A stretch of 64,000 nucleotides of DNA from Corynebacterium kalinowskii (GTDB lineage: Bacteria; Actinomycetota; Actinomycetes; Mycobacteriales; Mycobacteriaceae): the NCBI RefSeq assembly GCF_009734385.1, contig NZ_CP046452.1, positions 1,922,001 to 1,986,000 on the forward strand, read 5' to 3'. Positions 60,833 to 64,000 of this stretch are shown here, one piece after another. Position numbers and translations under genes: made by a program. Below the pieces are notes generated by a model that ran no database searches, was not told the origin of the DNA, and saw only the letters and a program-made list of their open reading frames with translations. Position 1 is the first letter of the stretch, and each line of letters begins with the position of its first letter.

Positions 60833-61644
60833 AAGTTCTGCTCAGGGAGCGGGAATGTCCCGGTCTCCACGGCTTCCTTGTAGGCCGCGGCCCCGCGAGA
60901 CATTTCCGCCCCCACCTGGCCAAATACCCCAACAAAGCTCGGGCGGCGCCCGCCCTCCGGTAGCGCGAGCATGTCGTGCCACACCAGCACCTGCGCATCG
61001 CACTGCGCTCCCGCACCAATACCGACCGTCGGGATCGGGCACTGCGCGGTGATCTCCGCGGCCAGGTCTGCCGGCACCATTTCGAATACGACCATGTCGG
61101 CACCCGCCTTAACGACGGCATCGACATCCTCTCGCACAGCCTGAGCGGCATCACCGCGCCCCTGAACCTTGAATCCGCCTAGCCCGTTGACGGACTGCGG
61201 GGTAAAGCCAACGTGGGCGCACACTGCTAGCCCGGCGCGCTTGAGCGCCGCAATGCGATCAGCCATGCGCACCCCGCCCTCGAGCTTGACCACGTGAGCG
61301 CCGGTGCGCTGTAACAGCTCGGTGGCGCTGCGCACGGCCTGCTCGTCGCTGGCTTCATACGAGCCGAACGGCATATCCATGACTACCAAGGCGTTCCCCG
61401 CGCCACGGACAACAGCCGCGCCGAGCATCGCCATGTCATCCAGCGTGATCGAAGTGGTGCTGCTGTAGCCCAGCATCACGTTGGCGGCGGAGTCCCCTAC
61501 CAGGAGACATTCGATTCCCGCTGCGGAAAACGCCCGTGCCGATGAGTAGTCATAACAGGTAAGCATCGCCCACGGCTTGTCGCCCTTGCGCGCCTGCAGA
61601 TCTGTCACGCGAACTTGCTTTGTGGGAACCAAATATCCAGACAT
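60829..61644 (-). CDS. panB: 3-methyl-2-oxobutanoate hydroxymethyltransferase
   Basis: PanB makes ketopantoate from 2-oxoisovalerate and methylene-tetrahydrofolate. Motifs: MLTCYDYSSARAF, LVGDSAANVMLGY, VVMDMPFGSYEAS, VKLEGG and IPTVGIGAGAQCDAQVLVWHDM. The ATG at 61644 (MSGYLVPTKQ) is preferred, with GGTAGG upstream; 61665 would overlap the divergent gene. Length 271. It lies tail to tail with panC. Confidence 0.95.
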   Translation of the reverse strand: MSGYLVPTKQVRVTDLQARKGDKPWAMLTCYDYSSARAFSAAGIECLLVGDSAANVMLGYSSTTSITLDDMAMLGAAVVRGAGNALVVMDMPFGSYEASDEQAVRSATELLQRTGAHVVKLEGGVRMADRIAALKRAGLAVCAHVGFTPQSVNGLGGFKVQGRGDAAQAVREDVDAVVKAGADMVVFEMVPADLAAEITAQCPIPTVGIGAGAQCDAQVLVWHDMLALPEGGRRPSFVGVFGQVGAEMSRGAAAYKEAVETGTFPLPEQNF

Positions 61645-61663
61645 TGCACCTACCATTGATTTC

Positions 61664-61981
61664 ATGTTCTTCTACGATTCGGATTGCGGGTTTTGTGTGT
61701 GGAGCCTTGGGCACCTCCAGGCCCTCACAACAGACCTCCCGGCATCACCTGGCAAAGGACTATACATTCAGCGCAACGCGTATTTTGTCGATTCCGACAA
61801 TCGGGTGTACCTGGGGCACAAGGCAATCTCCCAGGCTCTGCGCCACTACGGTCGCACGTCCCTGATCCGCATTGGTGGCCTGGTGCTCGGCCTTCCGATT
61901 TTTGCGCCGATCTACCGCATCATTGTGTGGAATCGGCACCGGCTCGGACCGCTCGTCGGTGCCGATACTTGCGCTCTTTAG
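61664..61981 (+). CDS. DCC-family thiol-disulfide oxidoreductase-like protein
   Basis: A 105-residue protein with the DCC motif YDSDCGFCVWS at its N-terminus, where a CxxC pair sits directly after the start. The later part (VYLGHKAISQALRHYGRTS; GLVLGLPIFAPIYRIIVWNRHR) fits the family, including the hydrophobic stretch. DCC proteins are thioredoxin-like and of unclear function. The ATG at 61664 is chosen because the DCC motif begins there; TACCAT lies 7 nt upstream, fitting a leaderless start. It is divergent from panB by 19 bp. Confidence 0.8.
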   Translation: MFFYDSDCGFCVWSLGHLQALTTDLPASPGKGLYIQRNAYFVDSDNRVYLGHKAISQALRHYGRTSLIRIGGLVLGLPIFAPIYRIIVWNRHRLGPLVGADTCAL

Positions 61982-62874
61982 GCGTATTCCACGTTCAGCG
62001 GCGCGTGGTCCGACCACCGCAGGTCATAGGCAGCGGCTTTGTCCACCCAGGTGCGCTGCGCCCGAGCCAGCATGTTCGCCGTGGCGGCTTGGTAATCGAT
62101 GCGCCACCCTGCCCCGGTGTCGAAGGCCTGGCCTCGATACGTCCACCACGTGTGTGGCGCATCCTCTGGCTGGAGGCGACGAGCCACATCAAACCACATT
62201 GGGTTCGTCGCAGGCTGGCGCACCGGACGGTCTGAAGAGTAATTCACCGCTCCCAAGTAGGCGCCATGGGCCTGGACCTGGGACAGTTCATCTGGGAAAC
62301 AACCGAATACGGAGTCCATGAAAGCACGCTCGTCAGCCAAGAAACCTGACTTCTTTTGGTTCGTCTTCCAGTTCTTTAGATCCTCGCGGCGGTGGCAAAT
62401 GTTCCAATCTCCGCCAATCACCATGTCCTTGTTCGAGGCCGCAAGCTGAACCAGCTCTTCCCCGAACACATCGAGAAACTCGTACTTCTCATCCTGCTTT
62501 TCCGTGTCAGCTGATCCTGAAGGCAAATACAACGAAGCTACCCGAACGTCGCGGGTCGTTGCCTGAATGAAGCGGCCGGCGGCTTCGAACCCTGGGATGC
62601 CGATCTGGACGTCGACAAGCGGGGTGCGTGACAAAATGCCCACCCCGGCGCGTCCCTTCGCCTCAGCCTCCGCACCCGCGTAGTGCCACCCTGCATCCAG
62701 AGCGGGAGCGAGTGCTTCCAGGGTTTGCTTTTCCGATGCCCGGACTTCTTGCAACAACACCACATCAGCGGGGGTTTCATCGAGCCAGGGCAGAAATCCT
62801 CGGTTGGTTTCACTGCGCTCTTTCACTGCTGCGCGAATGCCGTTGACGTTAATCGTCGAGATGGTGAGAGTCAT
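61978..62874 (-). CDS. xthA: Exodeoxyribonuclease III / AP endonuclease
   Basis: This 298-residue enzyme of the exonuclease III family cuts at abasic sites. Motifs: STINVNGIRAAVKE, VVLLQEVRA with the metal-binding glutamate, VIGGDWNICHRREDL, RIDYQAATANM and RWSDHAPLNVEY with the catalytic Asp-His pair. Its stop overlaps the DCC gene by 4 nt. The membrane protein gene lies 38 bp upstream. Confidence 0.93.
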   Translation of the reverse strand: MTLTISTINVNGIRAAVKERSETNRGFLPWLDETPADVVLLQEVRASEKQTLEALAPALDAGWHYAGAEAEAKGRAGVGILSRTPLVDVQIGIPGFEAAGRFIQATTRDVRVASLYLPSGSADTEKQDEKYEFLDVFGEELVQLAASNKDMVIGGDWNICHRREDLKNWKTNQKKSGFLADERAFMDSVFGCFPDELSQVQAHGAYLGAVNYSSDRPVRQPATNPMWFDVARRLQPEDAPHTWWTYRGQAFDTGAGWRIDYQAATANMLARAQRTWVDKAAAYDLRWSDHAPLNVEYA

Positions 62875-62912
62875 GGCTAAGGATTCTATCGGTCACGTTA
62901 CAAGATCGGTTC

Positions 62913-63512
62913 TTAGCCGACGCGAGCCCGACTTTTTCTTTCTTCAGAGCTAAAGTGCACCCAGGCCAGATGCAATAGCCACAGCGCCAGCCCACCCTCA
63001 GCAAACATGGCGGCCACGTCGTTGACAAAACCAAACATCATCTGCAGAAATACATTCCCACGTACCGCGCTGATAACCATCCACGAAACGGCGAAAAATA
63101 GGTAAGCAAAGCCGCACACGCGTGGCAGCCGAGTGTCTTCCAATACGAGGAAAGCCGCGATCAGACAGCCCAGCGGAAAAAGGATCTGCGAAAAGCGTTG
63201 GGGAGCTTCGATAAGCAGGTAGTTATGAACGTCGTTGTTCGACTCCCACACATAGAACAGGCCACCTACGACCGCAATGATTGCTTGAACGATGGCCCAC
63301 CCGGCCCGACGCTCCCAAAACCAGCTGACCAAAATGAGAGCTACGAAAACCTGATTGAGCCCACCTCCCAGACGCCACAGATTCGGATTCAGCCAACCAG
63401 GTTGCACTGCAACACCCAACACCTGCCACAAGAATCCGACCACAACGGTGCCAGCATAGAGAACAGCGGCCCACGCCTCGCGACGCGATAAGTCGTTCTC
63501 TACTTCGCTCAC
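62913..63512 (-). CDS. Membrane protein of unknown function, 199 residues
   Basis: The protein has about six hydrophobic helices (for example AAVLYAGTVVVGFLWQVLG near residue 15 and FAYLFFAVSWMVISAVRG near 137) and basic ends (SSEERKSRARVG). No family was recognised. It begins just after the MFS gene ends (2 bp), in the same direction, so the two may be one transcript. Confidence 0.65.
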   Translation of the reverse strand: MSEVENDLSRREAWAAVLYAGTVVVGFLWQVLGVAVQPGWLNPNLWRLGGGLNQVFVALILVSWFWERRAGWAIVQAIIAVVGGLFYVWESNNDVHNYLLIEAPQRFSQILFPLGCLIAAFLVLEDTRLPRVCGFAYLFFAVSWMVISAVRGNVFLQMMFGFVNDVAAMFAEGGLALWLLHLAWVHFSSEERKSRARVG

Positions 63513-63514
63513 AC

Positions 63515-64000
63515 CTAGGTTCCGTTCACGTCTTTCACGGCAAAATATGTTGATTCTGCCATTTTAAGACTTCGCCGCCGAAGTAGCACTGTTGGTAGCC
63601 ACACGACGAGTGCCGCTATCGCCATTGCAGCTCCAGCGAGGGATGGCGCTGCATAGGAATACCCCGCCGCAATCACGGCACCGCCCAGAGCTGCACCTGC
63701 TGCATTAGCTAGGTTAAGCGCTGAGTGATTCAAAGCCGCGGCTAAGGTTTGCGCCCGCCCAGCGACGTCCATCAGCCGAATTTGCAGCTGTGGCACCAGC
63801 GCCGACCCGAAGAATCCGATGACACCGAACATGATCGTGCCTGAAATGGGATGCGCAGACAGGACATAGAAACCGAGCATCACAGCCACGATGGCAGTCA
63901 GCGTCACACCGATACCGATCTCCAGGTTCCGGTCTGCCAGCCAGCCGCCAAAAAGGTTGCCGACCAAACCGCCCGCCCCATATGCGGCCAGCACTACCGG
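63515..64000 (-). CDS. Major facilitator superfamily transporter, truncated by the window edge
   Basis: Only the C-terminal 160 or so residues are present. The segment GNLFGGWLADRNLEIGIG is the loop between two helices typical of MFS proteins of the drug/sugar efflux type (AraJ/CmlA-like), and four or five further helices follow. The 5' part lies beyond 64000. Substrate cannot be judged. Confidence 0.75.
   Translation of the reverse strand, partial: PVVLAAYGAGGLVGNLFGGWLADRNLEIGIGVTLTAIVAVMLGFYVLSAHPISGTIMFGVIGFFGSALVPQLQIRLMDVAGRAQTLAAALNHSALNLANAAGAALGGAVIAAGYSYAAPSLAGAAMAIAALVVWLPTVLLRRRSLKMAESTYFAVKDVNGT

Overview
The window looks like a Corynebacterium chromosome. It carries a fused biotin carboxylase/BCCP gene (accBC) with two dtsR-type carboxyltransferases and a small epsilon subunit, an LCP ligase, a TIGR03089 protein, DUF3151 and DUF1707 proteins and a PmmB-type mutase. 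From memory, the order pmmB-upp, pyc, accBC, thtR, maf, accE, dtsR2, dtsR1, birA, PH-domain protein, purK, purE, trehalose ABC transporter and LCP gene matches one stretch of the C. glutamicum chromosome. Many genes have a TANANT-like -10 box 6-8 nt before the start codon, as expected for leaderless actinobacterial transcripts. No rRNA, tRNA, CRISPR array, insertion sequence or prophage was recognised.

Layout. 1-5849: C-terminal part of an LCP ligase, a TIGR03089 gene and a complete sugar (probably trehalose) ABC importer. 5796-18372: a [NiFe]-hydrogenase island. It has Tat-exported small subunit, large subunit, b-type cytochrome with an unusual N-terminal domain, maturation endopeptidase, a HupK/HoxV-like large-subunit relative, and hypA, hypC (two copies each), hypB, hypD, hypE and hypF. 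18539-21812: an ABC exporter with a NarL-type two-component system. 21809-25814: YdcF-like protein, purE, purK, a hypothetical gene, a PH-domain protein and birA. 26028-38452: the acyl-CoA carboxylase region (dtsR1, dtsR2, accE ... accBC) with maf, a cyclophilin lipoprotein, an OPT transporter, a lactate-dehydrogenase-like gene, a Cj0069-like gene and a rhodanese between. 38569-50795: small conserved genes, glpK, a sirtuin, pyc, a lipoprotein, an LpdA-like flavoprotein, an amidohydrolase and pmmB. 50908-64000: upp, a signal-less NlpC/P60 gene with a small helical partner, a duplicated-domain protein, a degenerate adenosine-deaminase homologue, a J-domain/RDD membrane protein, a YihY protein, an S8 protease, trpS, panC, panB, a DCC protein, xthA, a membrane protein and a truncated MFS gene.

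How the parts fit. BirA can biotinylate AccBC and Pyc; AccBC, DtsR1, DtsR2 and AccE form acyl-CoA carboxylases for fatty-acid and mycolate precursors; Pyc feeds oxaloacetate. The hydrogenase island carries everything expected for a membrane-bound H2-oxidising enzyme except a nickel importer. The least ordinary items are a P-type-ATPase N-domain-like module fused to the hydrogenase cytochrome b, a large-subunit paralogue with a broken L2 motif, an adenosine-deaminase homologue lacking its metal ligands, a possible type VII-like small protein beside a signal-less NlpC/P60 protein, and two 48-nt hairpins of identical architecture 32 kb apart.
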